Source: Evernia prunastri (lineage: Eukaryota; Ascomycota; Lecanoromycetes; Lecanorales; Parmeliaceae). From it: 64,000 nt of DNA. Below the pieces are notes generated by a model, which was not told the DNA's origin, searched no databases, and saw only the letters and a program-made list of their open reading frames with translations. The stretch spans positions 1 to 64,000 of the forward strand of contig NKYR01000128.1 of the NCBI GenBank assembly GCA_003184365.1. Reading direction: 5' to 3'. Shown piece after piece: positions 10,769 to 22,182 of this stretch. Within the stretch, counting starts at the first letter, position 1. Each line of letters begins with the position of its first letter. Made by a program: the position numbers and the translations under genes.

Positions 10769-12277
10769 ATGGTATATCGTGGCATACCCTCCAAGGCCTG
10801 CTTGCATTGTAGAAAGAGGAAACTTCGGGTGAGCCACACTTCCCTTGTTCAATCCCTTCTCATGCTTACAAGACCCTAGTGTGATCTACGAAGAGACTCC
10901 TGTGGTCAGTGTGTCAGGGCGGCCCTCGTGTGTTCCGGCTATCGCGATACGGATCAACTGAGAGTCCGTAACGAAACCCAGACAACCAAGCAGAAAGCAT
11001 TGAGCCGAACATCCAATCCCGTTCTGCGGACATTGACTACGAATATCGATGAGAGGGCAAGGAACGCCTTCTTTTCTCATTATGTGTCCGGCTTTTCAAA
11101 GACATATGATGTCGTAGAGTCTCTCTACAAGCAGGCTCCAACAGACGGACCCTTGACCGCGAGTGTTGATGCTGTCAGCCTAGCATTCTTCTCATTCCAA
11201 TTCGATTCCATACAGACTTTGCCTAGATCTCGACAAAAATATCTATCCGCACTTCCACTACTGAACAAGGCACTCCATACGCCCGATTTGGCAACGAGCG
11301 ACTCAACTCTCTTGGCCGTGCTCCTACTCGACCTCTTTGAAAAACTCACCAACAACAACCCTCGATCAATCAATTCCTGGATGAGTCACATCAACGGTGC
11401 TCTTGCCTTGGTCGAGTTACGAGGAAATCCACTCCACCAAGACTTGACAGGTCTTCGGCTGTTGGCACGCCTGAGTACCAATCTTCTCATCAGCTGTATT
11501 TCGGCTAATTGCCCCGTGCCACCTGCATTGATCAAGCTACGCTCCGACATTGAGCCATTTCTAAATAAAGAAGACCCAAAATGGTGCCTTTCCGGGCTGA
11601 GCATCAAATATGCTAATTTGAGAGGGGCCATACAAGATGGGTGCCTTTCCAGCTCCGATATCGTTGCCAGAGCGACGCAGCTTGATCTTGAATCTACTTC
11701 CCTCGCAAAGCACATGTCTTCAACATGGCTCTACAGCACAGTATACTTGGAAGAAGCTTCGGAACCAGTGCTCGAAAAGCGCTACGACACGTACCCAGAT
11801 CACTTCGTTACTCAAGGATGGAACGTGCTTCGAGTCATGAGGATACTCTTGAATGACATTATCCGCTCACACCATATCTCGCGGGCTACGGTACTGTCTA
11901 GTAACGCATCTGCTTCTCGCAACTCGAGCATTGCAACTACTTTCATCGACGATTTAGCGAAGGACATTTGCGCCAGCGTACCTCAATTCACCGTACCTCA
12001 ATTCACAGGACTGAAAAAGCCCAAACCAAAGAGCAATGCCCGCTGCATGACCCAAAAGCTACGGTGCTACACTTTACTTTTCCCCCTCTACGTCGCGGCA
12101 TTATACGCTAGCTCCACAACCCAAATTCAGCCGTGGATCGTCAAACAATTGCGATTCATGACCCACGAGATTGGCATTCAAAACGCAAAGGTTGTCGCAG
12201 AGATCTTGGAAAGAGGCGAGGGGACTTGTCCGTGGGATGTGTATGCTGTGCTTGGTAGTTATGCATTTGCCGCGTAG
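10769..12277 (+). CDS. Zn2Cys6 transcription factor
   Basis: Exon 1 (10769-10828) and exon 2 (10880-12277), joined across a 51-nt GT..AG intron, give 485 aa. The intron splits the zinc cluster. The joined protein reads CLHCRKRKLRCDLRRDSC followed by GQC and a sixth Cys after seven residues. That is the six-cysteine binuclear cluster of Gal4-type factors with its basic helix. The remaining ~430 residues are a helical, low-identity region typical of fungal regulators with a C-terminal regulatory domain (Fungal_trans_2/DUF3468-like). Nuclear DNA-binding is expected. It faces SDR1, a natural candidate target. It lies about 10 kb from the PKS, so control of that locus is only a guess. Confidence 0.88.
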
Positions 12278-12928
12278 AGCGCTCGGACTTAAGATAGCAA
12301 GGCATGTGGGAAGAAGTATTTTGCTCTCGTGGTGAGGGAATGGGGCAGGTGTCATCGTCTAACCATTGGGGTCGTCAATACATGAAGAAAAAGTGTACGG
12401 ATCTCACATCCCATGGTAGTACTCTCTATGTACTCTACGTGTAGCTCGTAGTTTGCCAATCATCCCGCACTCTCCGCTTTGGTTTGGTCGTCAGGCTTTG
12501 GTCGTCAGCGCGCCAAAGTCAGTCCTACCTAAACAACCCATCCCTTTCAACCTTAGTCAACTCCAGCAGCCTCACATATCCTCTCCCAGTCCTTGCGTTG
12601 ACACCAGCCACCCATATTGCTGGATGACTAATCGAATCCCTTGTCTCATGCATGATGCAAGGAACCCTTTCTGGTCAACCTAAAATTAACTAGGCAGCAG
12701 CGGCCCCAACTGGAATTCCGCTCGCCAAAAAAACATTATCAAAAAACACAAGACTTTTCGGTCCTTGGAAGCAACGTATTACGCGCAATACTTGACGATC
12801 AATCTCCCAAGGTTGGCTCTGAAGAACAAAGGTGCCAGAAGTACCGACAGTCACAGATACACGCTCTCTTCATCACAGAGGTTCCCCTCAGTCGGCATCT
12901 GAAACTCTCCGCTGCGTATACATCAAGC
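12278..12928. other. Intergenic, 0.65 kb
   Basis: No gene is seen. It contains the 3' flank of the Zn2Cys6 gene and the promoter of the next plus-strand gene. The start codon at 12929 follows a C/A-rich leader without long A/T runs. Confidence 0.45.
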
Positions 12929-15899
12929 ATGAGCACTCGCGGTTTCAGAATCGTCAAGTTTAGAGGCCGTTACTGGATGTTTTACAACCACTGGGATAGC
13001 TACCCAACAGTCCTTGGCCAGTCACTGGTAGATAGTATCCCAGCAGATCCCGAGGAGTACCAGAAGTGGCTCCAATCTCAGCGCGATTTCTTCGCCAAAT
13101 GGGACTCGCTACTCCAGGAGCTGTTAATCATTCAGCCTGAGGATATGCGCAAGCTTATGTCAGGCGAACCTCACGCGCCTGCCTTTCATGCCGCGTTTGA
13201 TGATAGGCTGCAGGAAAATGCTCCACCCTACTATGCATCAGGGTACAAAGATTGGGGAATCGAGTGGACCTACACCATCGACCTCGATCGAGAGGTCTTC
13301 TCTGTCGATAACGAAGCTCACTTCCGCCTGAACTGCATCCCCACAGAAGACAAATGGATCAAGGCTATTTTCCTTGACGACCAGCGCAGACGATTTCTAC
13401 TACCACAACTTGTTCCTGCCGAATCTGTCGCTTCGCTGTGTCTAGACCCTCCCAGCTTCAAGACCTCCACGCAATACGAGAGACTGCGAACAAGACTAGT
13501 CACTCCTAAGACCCTCGAACAGCTCTTGCCCTCCTACCTCACTGGACCTAGACTTCGATGGACGTTGTTTAGCTTCATACAAGCATCAAAGCAACAAGAT
13601 CTCTCTACGACATTGCTTGGCTGGCAAGCCGAGGATTTGCCATTCCGTGAGTTTGCATTCTTCATCCTGTGCCTTGCCGCCGGTGGCGAATACCTGGCTC
13701 TGATAGATCAGTCCCGTGTGAAAGAGCCTTACGTGAAAGAGCCGTATCATAGTGGTCTCTTTCTCGGATTAACGACAAACAATGACGTGAATGGCGATAT
13801 AGAGCTGGCGACTTCTTTAGGCGTTGGGCATCACATGGATGGGTTGCCGATGGGATCAGCCCCAACCGAAACAAAGTACTGGTTCGAGGGAGCTTTGATC
13901 TGTTTAACACCACGACTAGATCATCCCGGCATTCTGGAAAAGGCCATTGCAGATGCTGTACAGCATGGACGAGCCAACTGTACCGGAAATTCCTTCAACG
14001 CAGTCCTCATATCGATTGAGCATGTGGCGCTAATAAAGTCACTTCCGGATGGAAGTATTGATCACACTGGGATCCTGCCCCTGATTCCTATCACCACTCA
14101 TTCATCCAAGGACGCTCGCGCAAGATATGGCGATAAAACACTTGATGCATTTTACGACACGATATCCATCAAGAAAAACAGAGATGTCAGAAACAACAAT
14201 CGGATAGATGCTGGACAGCTCAGTGAACACTCAGGCGAATTTGATATTAAGGGTGGCCATGGCGATGATGGTCAAACAGATACAAAGATGGAGGAGCAAG
14301 ATCATAAGGAGGAGGTTGAGGAGGAAAAGTCAACAGACGATCACGCAGAAGCGAAGCTAGAAAATGAAGAGGCGAGGGTACACATTGAGGAAATGGAGGA
14401 GGAGATGAGCGAAGATGAAGTGTTGCTAGACCCAGCGACTCCAGTGAAGGAAGCCTCGGTAATGAATTCGTTCCTGGCATTGGTTCAATTCTTTAATGCC
14501 ACAATTCGTGAGACTCTGCGACCAGCACAACCGAATGAATCACGACTACCGGAAGAGATCTGTGAAATGGTTTTGCGCAGTGTTTCCGATACTAAAACTT
14601 ACAACTCGTGCCTGAAGGTTTCCAGGAGGTTCCGGCTTATCTGTCAACAAAGACCCCTGATCATGGACAACATTGTAGTCCTCGAGCCTTTTACCAATGG
14701 CTTGACTTCAACAACCTCCAAGGATGGTCATGCGGGTCCACCACGTTCTCTTTCTTCTCCTAATCTTCTCGCAATGGAGATATCTTCGCGCCAGCAGATG
14801 GAAGTTTTGCTCCGCTCAGGCAATAGCGGACACGAGACTCTAGGATTTCTTGTTGTTGCTGGGAATGAGTGGAACAGAAAGACATATGTCGCCAACGGCA
14901 TTGTCGAATTTCAAGGGCTATGTGTCACATCACCCGGAGCCCACAATGACGGCAAGGACAAGTCAAGAAAAACAAGGTAAGTTGATGGAAATATATGTTA
15001 CTCCATGTTGTTCACGGCTGGTTTTTGTTTCCTTATCAACACCAGATAATAAACCCTCGACGCCTGGTCCCAAAAGGGCTGTAGGGTCACGATTCAAATT
15101 GCGAATTGGGCTGACCAAGAAGTGCAGGCATCGGGATGAGGAGTGCTTATTGCATGAATCCGAAGGTACCAAATGGATACCCAAACCAAGACGAAAACGT
15201 GAATGACCCTCATCTCATCATCTCCATCTTATGTCATCTGAATCATGCAAGCACCTCCGTGAGAGCGGCTGTTCCCGGCTTCATCCTCGGGTTCTGCAGA
15301 GAAGCTGACATCTATGTCGTAGAATTGGTGAGTTCTGGACAGGAGTGGTGTCGCTTATGGGGGATATGGTAATAGAGGCTACCGTACCGGCATGGACTCT
15401 TCCAATAAACACACTGTACTATTTCGGCTTAGTGTCGGTCTCCGTCGAAGGTGGACGCTCCGATGCACGCAACCCAGATGGTACAAGATCCTTTCACCAC
15501 CTCTACCCGCGCGTGAAGAGAGCGAGCAAGTGGCGCGACAATTTGTGGGAGGACATCACCCGCGAGGCCACCGAAGATATGGGAGCAGTGAGTAAGTACG
15601 CCCGTCCCGGCTCAGCGGGGCAAGTGGTAGGCTCCCACGACCCATACGTCCTCCTCACGGTTGGACTAGAGGTACGCCTGTTCAGATGGGAGCAAGGTTT
15701 CGACGATTCAGTGAGTGAAGAGGTGAGGATGAGGAACTCACCGTTTGGTAGCTTGAGGGAGTTGAGACCAGGCACCGTCTTGAATGTCTGTGAGAAGGCT
15801 GACAGGGAGGAGATTGAGAAGTTCTTGGATCAGGCCAAACAGTATAAGAAAATGATGGCGGGGAGAGATGCTGATGAGGAGGGAGATTTAGATTGGTGA
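12929..15899 (+). CDS. Large F-box-like fungal protein, multi-exon
   Basis: The first exon runs from 12929 to about 14976 (682 codons) and ends at a good donor (AG|GTAAGT). It opens with FRIVKFRGRYWMFYNHWDSYP, a start I recognise from a family of uncharacterised ascomycete proteins. It continues through an acidic coiled segment (about residues 440-510) and an F-box-like motif near 540-575 (LPEEICEMVLRSV). Downstream, 15433-15899 encodes a conserved-looking segment including SVEGGRSDARNPDGTRSFHH and HDPYVLLTVGLEVRLF. I read that as the C-terminal exon of the same gene. The introns between 14977 and 15432 are not resolved. One consistent choice is an acceptor at 15127, but the following join is ambiguous. 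Two adjacent genes remain possible. Function unknown; the F-box suggests SCF-type ubiquitin ligase contact. Confidence 0.6.
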
Positions 15900-17463
15900 G
15901 AGAACGGGCTTCAGGCAAAGTCGAGCACTTTTCGGTATAATGACATTGTTAACTAGATAATTCTAAGCGCTTGATGTTTCGTATTGGTATAGATAAGCCT
16001 CAAAGATCCCTCTACCCGACGATGATTCTTACCATAGATCAACTTCAGGCTCTACATGCGAATAGCGGCGGTAGCAGGACTTTAAGACGGTAAGAATAAA
16101 CTGCAAAGTAGGTAAATTTCCTCGATGGCCTTACATACGGTATCCAATACCCTCCGGTTTCCCCACTTCCTACCTATTTCTTCCTCTCTTCATCCGCCAC
16201 TCCCGTCAGTCCACCCCATCTGACCAGCAATGTACCAAAAATAAAGACAAATGTACGCCTTGACAACATCATTCTGGCGGTCAGTATTCCGTGACAAAGC
16301 GGTGCTTTCTTGCTACAAGTTCAACGGAAAAGGAAAACGCGAACGGCTCCCCACGTTCATCACAGAGTCTGCGACGGGGATCAGCACCACAGAGACAGCA
16401 GCTGTGTCTCTTCGACACGCTTCCGTTGGCTTTTGCAAAATATTGATACCGTAGGTTTCTTGATTTGGGCGTGCTTGCGGTGAGGTGTAGAAGGGGTTCA
16501 CTGGCGGTTTGGAGTCTGGAATTTGGAGTTTGGGCGGCTGCTGGAAGGAGGCTTCGTTATGATCGAGGTAGAGCGCATGTTTTTGATATATTGCTGGCTT
16601 GGATCTGTGCTGGTTTTGCGTTTATGGTGTGTTTGTATGCACTGATTCTCATGGCGAGAAAGTTTTCAGCAATGTGCGCCCGGAACGTCTTTTTCAAGTG
16701 GGCCCCCCCATTGATGAGGGAAGGGAGTTTTTTTGCCTTCATCTTGATTCTATGCGAATTGCGCTTTGTTACGACTCCCATCTTTCGTTTAGGTCAGATA
16801 CTCCGTGCCTTGGATTGTCAGGCTGCGCAAGCACGTGATTAGTTTTCCTTTCACCATGACTCGGAAACAACTCGGATGAGGTAAGAGGCGCGAGTCATGA
16901 GATGATGCGGGGTTTACAACAGGTTTTGTTCGGTTCGGTAGAGTAGAGTCGTCGGAGTTCAACGATGCCCTGCCGGGCACCTGGTGTTCCCTTCTGGGGC
17001 CATACCTTACGTAAGGTAAGGTACTCTACCTTACCTTTTACCTACGGGAAGAGCGGCAAAACTAAAAATGGGGCCCAAGTAAAGATTGGTTTGAGGCTAC
17101 GGGTAAGGTAAGATTACCTTACAACAATGGTGTCAAGAGATGGATGATGGGATTTGAAATTCTGATCTCATCATTAATCGGCTTTCTCAATCTCCTATGT
17201 CCGAGGGTCTTTAGCTCTTAACTCCACCGCCTATTCATTGCATGCTCTGCTCTTTCAGCTTCATTGCGAAGAAAGAAAAGAAATACTTAACCCTTCTTTC
17301 CCAACTTCTTAGATACTGCCTAATTACTTTTTTCCATCACCTTTGCTCTTCTTCTCATCTGATATCCTGCTGTTTTACCTATTCATCGACCTCCCTCGCA
17401 ACCAGAAATCAAGCCATAACTTCTTTAAAGAAAAAATAAAAGCCTCATCTGTCCCTACAAGCC
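15900..17463. other. Intergenic, 1.56 kb
   Basis: No supported gene. The last 450 bases precede the aldo-keto reductase and hold a cluster of TAAGG/CCTTA inverted repeats. The final 200 bases are a pyrimidine-rich leader typical of fungal promoters. Confidence 0.5.
17004..17122. repeat. Cluster of short CCTTAC/GTAAGG inverted repeats
   Basis: ACCTTACGTAAGGT (17004-17017) is a perfect 14-bp palindrome. GGTAAGGTA-CTC-TACCTTACC follows directly. GTAAGGTAA-GA-TTACCTTAC lies at 17103-17122. Such TAGGTAAGG-type runs are common in ascomycete intergenic DNA, so a regulatory role is not implied by the pattern alone. Confidence 0.75.
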
Positions 17464-18562
17464 ATGGCGCCTACCATTGCAGGCCACCGGGTCGGTAACA
17501 TCGGCTACGGCATGATGGGTAGGCCCGCATAACCTAATACTCATGTCGAAGCTGAAACATCACCCAGGCCTCACATGGCGCCCCGATCCCCCACCCGACG
17601 AGCAAGCTTTCGCCGCAATGCGTGCTGCCCTCGCCACCGGCTCCAACCTTTGGCACGGCGGTACCTTTTACGGTCCACCCGAGAATAACTCCCTCGCTCT
17701 ACTGAGCAGATACTACACCCAGTATCCGGACGATGCTCACAAAGTTGTACTAAACATCAAGGGAGGTCACAAGGGGCATGCGCCCGACGGCAGTCCCGCC
17801 TTTCTCAGGCAGGACGTGGAGAACGCATTAAGGCAGCTGGGCGGGAAGGGGAAAATTGACGTGTTCGGATGTGCACGCCGTGATCCCGATACCCCGCTCA
17901 AGGCAACTTTGGAAACCCTCGCCGAGTTGGTGAAAGAGGGCAAGATCGGAGGCGTGTCGCTCAGTGAAGTCAACGCCAACACGATCAGAGAGGCCGCCGC
18001 CATTACCAAAATCTCGGCGGTCGAGATCGAACTGTCGCTATGGTCTACTGAGCCACTGACCAATGGTATCGCCAAAGCCTGTGCCGAATTGAATATTCCA
18101 ATCGCTGCGTAAGTGTGGTCTCGCCGGAAAGGTCCTTTTGAGAGCAAACAAACTGATTGTTTTGCTAGCTACTCCCCGATCGGCCGCGGCATCCTGACCG
18201 GACAGATCAAATCGCACAAGGACATCCCGGAGGGCGACCTCCGCCAGAAGCTCCCCCGCTTCCAGCCCGAGAACTTCGACACCAACCTCAAGCTCGTCAG
18301 GCAGCTCGAGCAGATCGCCACGCGCAAGGGCTGCACCCCCGCCCAGCTGGCTCTCGGCTGGCTCGTCAAGCTCTCGACGCAGCCGGGCATGCCGGAGATC
18401 ATCCCGATCCCGGGCGCCACCACCGCCGAGCGCGTCCACGAAAACACCGCCGCGGCCGAACTGACGGATGGCGAGATGCGGGACATCCAGGGGATTCTGA
18501 ACGGTTTCGAGGTCGCCGGTGAGCGTTATCATGCAATGGGCATGAAGTTCGCCGAGGGATAG
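17464..18562 (+). CDS. Aldo-keto reductase, pyridoxal reductase-like
   Basis: Three exons (17464-17518, 17568-18108, 18169-18562) join across introns of 49 and 60 nt with consistent phase and give 329 aa. The start NIGYGMMGLTWRPDP and the segment GTFYGPPENNSLALLSRYY, holding the catalytic Tyr, match the AKR8-type pyridoxal reductases of fungi. Those reduce pyridoxal to pyridoxine with NADPH in the cytosol. The C-terminal half carries YSPIGRGILTG and PIPGATTAERV, the usual strand-8 and cofactor-phosphate region. Length fits the family. The 3' exon is much more GC-rich than its flanks. A role in the nearby metabolite locus is possible but nothing requires it. Confidence 0.88.
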
Positions 18563-19124
18563 ATGCGATGATGCGCATCGAGATGGGCAGTGGCTACGTC
18601 CTGATTGCTGCATTCACATTGCGCGCATCTATGCTATACGATTGAGACGTGAAGTCATCAGCCGAAGGCGAGCAAAGAAATCGCTACTAGAGTAGATAGC
18701 ATCAGAGTTAATTGCTCTCACTTGCGTATGTTTTCGGCGACGACGACCCGCAGCCTCGTCATTGACACCTTTAATGCATGTGCCCTCCCCTTTCAAGCAC
18801 CTCTCCAAAAGCTAGACACGCACTAGCCTTTCCTTTCCTGTTTGGGCTCTGTCTCTGCCCTTCATCTTCGACACTACCACCTTTTCATTGTCAGCCAACT
18901 CGGAGCCCGTCAACTCATAATCTAAAACCTCATACTCTTCGCCCGGCAAAGTGCCAGTGGCCGTACGTTCAAAAGGACAAGAAATCGCGTTCACAAAGAA
19001 TCCAGAACCGAATCCGATCATCGAAAATCCTTTTCGCTACGGCTAACAGAGCCTGCATTGGAAAAATATACAGCTTGCGCATCAATAGCAACAACGATTC
19101 TCCCCTTCAAAAAAAAAGGAGTCT
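18563..19124. other. Intergenic, 0.56 kb
   Basis: Convergent 3' flanks of the aldo-keto reductase (plus) and the metallo-beta-lactamase-fold gene (minus). No gene or repeat seen. Confidence 0.5.
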
Positions 19125-20374
19125 TCACTCCAGCGCATCCTCAAAATCCCCACAGAACAGCCACCTTCTCTCCTCATTCCCCCCCTCCTTATACCACCCA
19201 TCCACCGCCTCCGGATAAAAGCCGATCCGCCCCCTCAGCGACCGATCGTGCGCCACCACCACGAGCACGTTCCCCGCCGCATCCAGCTCCTGGATCTTCC
19301 CCACCGTTTCCGCCGCCGCCTCCGCGTCCGGGAACGCGAACTCCGACGGCCGGAAGAACGGCTCCGTCGCGCTCTTCCGCGGGTGCAGCCCCTGCAGCAC
19401 GGAGCCCGGGCAGCCAGAGGGGTACTTCTTCAGAGGGGACGGCGCGATGGTCGTCGGGAGCGGGAGGTAGACGGAGGGGCGGAACAGGCCCGGGTGGTGC
19501 GCCGCGTCGGCGCCCATGAAGACGAACGTGTCCGGCGCGCTCGTCACGCGCGCGAAGCCGCACACGTGCCCCGCGCTGTGGCCGGGGGCGTCGAGCAGGT
19601 AGAAGGACCCGTCGCCGAAATAGTCCGCCGCGTCGAACCGTCCGACCTTGACCCCCCCCCCCTCCCCGCCCCCGCCGTCGCCCTTCCGCATCGCAATCTC
19701 CCGGACCGTGCGGCCCCGCGCGTCGGTGTCCAGTAGCCCGCTGCGCCGGTCCGTCGGGTAGGCCGGCCAGTGGCGCGCTTTGAAGCCGGGACCCACGACG
19801 AGGTCGGTGCCGGGGGGGAAGGTGGACGGGTCGCCGACGTGGTCGAAGTGGCCGTGCGACCAGATGACCGCTTCGATGTCGCGGCTCCGCACGCCCGCGC
19901 CGGTGCCGTCGTCGTCGTCGGCGGTAGCGTCGAGCAGCTCGGCCACGTTCTTCGTCGCCCCCGCGACCGTCGTGGTCTTTCGGATCGCGGCGACTGTCGC
20001 GGGGCTGTAGCGCTCCCAGTCGCGCCGCACGCCCAGGTCGAAGATGACGTGGCGCGGGCCGTGCGAGACGAGGAAGCTGTAGACGGGGGCGTCGGGGATG
20101 CCGGGGAAGTTCTTCATTGGGGGGGACCAGAAGAGGGGGGCGTGGAGGTGCAGGGTTGTTGGGCTGTTGGGGGGAGAGGGTGGAGGGGGTTAGCTGAGAT
20201 CGGAGGGTTGGGTTGGAGGTGGGGGAGATGGGTTCGAGGGGAAGGGGAAGGGGGGGATGGGGGCTCGGAGGGTGGGGAAACTTGCCTGTCTATTACGCGG
20301 ACAGTGACGGTGGAGGTGGAATGGGGGACGTTGAGTGAGGGGGCGGGTTTGGGGGTTGCGAGGTATTCGGCCAT
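19125..20374 (-). CDS. Metallo-beta-lactamase-fold hydrolase with a GC-AG intron
   Basis: Exon 1 is 20374-20286 and exon 2 is 20163-19125, together 375 aa. The metal-binding motif SHGHFDHVGD (HxHxDH) is intact. Later metal ligands fit APGHSAGHVCGF and FMGADAAHH. The fold resembles fungal lactonase or thiol-hydrolase relatives; the true substrate is unknown. The intron between the exons begins GCAAGT and ends CAACAG. That GC donor is needed to join VRVID to a conserved-looking SPTTLHLHAPLFW, and the phase is exact. The gene is strikingly GC-rich and Gly/Asp-rich in loops compared with its neighbours. Some PKSs lacking a TE use separate MBL-type thioesterases, but the PKS here has its own TE, so pairing is not implied. 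Confidence 0.85.
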
Positions 20375-22182
20375 CTGGATGGATGGACTGGTGGGATACC
20401 CTTCTTTTTTTTTCCCGGCTTCACACGTCAGATAAGTCTTTGAGGTCTATGGGTGACATATGTTTGTTTCGTATTTTTTTGGTATTTTATTTTGTAAGTA
20501 ATGGAACAAAGTATCGAAATCAAAAAAAAAGAAAAAAAAAGAAGAGATTCTGGCGTGCCGTATGGGGATCCGAGTAAAATAGAATTATACTCGGTTCCCG
20601 CCCGCACGGCTGCATCTACTCGGATACAAACCGCCGGTTGCTACAAAGGCCAACCTTGCAAAGACTCTCGCCTCGGGTTTACTCGTGTTTTCTCCCTTTT
20701 TCGTCGTTACCTCTCTACCCGGATCCGACGCTTCCTTTCCCCTCCCACGTCTCCCTCCCAGTCGCTCATTCATAACAGACTATTCCAGTTGGAGCTGAAG
20801 TTATCAAAAGCACAGAATGCTCCCGCTAGAGATCGCCAGCTGGGCCACTTTCACACCAATGTTAAAACCAACGTCCACAACCCCGTGCGCTGATGAGTCA
20901 TTTTCGCCATCATGAGGCACAGCTACAAGTTCACAAGGCAGTGGTGCTGCTTTCTCGCGCTAAAGAGAACGAGGCTCGTGCGTTGATTTTTTACGCGATG
21001 GGGATTTGAGTCCGAGATCGTGGATGGTCGCGGTCGGTTATGTCCGGAGAGTTCCTTGGAATATTCTTAAGCTTGCGGGACCGTGTTTGCTTCGTGGAGG
21101 GTAAGGGATTAGGGTTGGGTTGAGGGAAAGGACAGGGTTTTTTGCTGAAGGAGAGAGGGTTTTTTACTTTTCCATGCAAGTGATCGGGCTGAGAGTCTTG
21201 GATAATGTTTTTGTATTCCATCTAGTGAATCGGCAGAGTAGCAGAATCCAAAGGGTTTTTCGACCGGACTTTTTAAAAATAAGTGCCCTCTTTGCAAACT
21301 TGCCACAACCTCTGACTCATCACTTCCACTCCACACACACAAAAAAGCATCTACAGTCATGATGAAATCGCTCTTCACACGCAACATCTAAAGTTGTGCA
21401 GCCGGATACTTCAGCTGTAAATCTTGTCCGATATCCACGGGCAACGAGCGTAGCTGAGATATCGGAAAGTGTCCCGTGTCCTTCGTGCGCGGTGCTGGGA
21501 CAAACTCGCATGTTTTTCATTTGAAATGTCGGCGTATAATGGTTCTGTAGGCAGGCCTAGGCGGGCCGGGATGAAGTAAGCGTGCTGGTTCCGAAAGAGA
21601 CGGAATTACTCACTGGATGAAGAGCCGTGGAGTATGACCGACCGGTGGAACCCCCAGTTCTACTGCAAGGGGCGAGTTCATAGGGTATCAGAGCTGGAGG
21701 AGTTTGGACTGGGTATGCGATGGTAGCTCAGTGGTTGGTTTGTGGGTTTCTATTATATCATGTAATGTATGCGATTGAGTGCTTTGGAGAATGAGGGGGG
21801 TTGGAGTTGGGGGAAGATCGATGGTCTCAGGGTGGTGCTTTTCGGTCTCTGGGGTTGGATCTGTTGATGCACTTCGTTGCTTTTTAAATTTCTATCATTT
21901 TCTTCTTTTCTTTTTCTCGTTAATGAAGTGGTGAGAGAAGCAGGCTGTTCTGTTTGATGAAGAACGATATCAGCGTAGCTGTAAGATCATCTGTGATGAA
22001 TGGCACGTTGGGTGTAAGGAAATTCGTTTCTATGTTCTTGCCTCATCCGCGGTATCCGCGTCTTATTGTAGATTCAGTTCTAGAATTGTGTCAGATCAAA
22101 TGAAACCAACCACGAGCACCGCTGAAGGAATGTCCTGTAGTCCCGACGGTATCAACCCCGCCCGCCTATATCCATCCGTCTA
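20375..22182. other. Intergenic, 1.8 kb
   Basis: No gene is supported. There is an A-rich run near 20520-20545 and otherwise unstructured sequence. It holds the promoter of the metallo-beta-lactamase-fold gene and the 3' flank of the PKS. Confidence 0.5.

Noticed and set aside
16465..16842. A 125-codon frame with hydrophobic segments
   Set aside because: It shows no domain, good start context or splice partner, and lies in a stretch open on both strands by chance.
19125..20374. The metallo-beta-lactamase-fold protein as the discrete thioesterase of the PKS
   Set aside because: The PKS has its own C-terminal TE with an intact Ser motif, and this protein lies about 2 kb past the PKS 3' end in a separate transcription unit.
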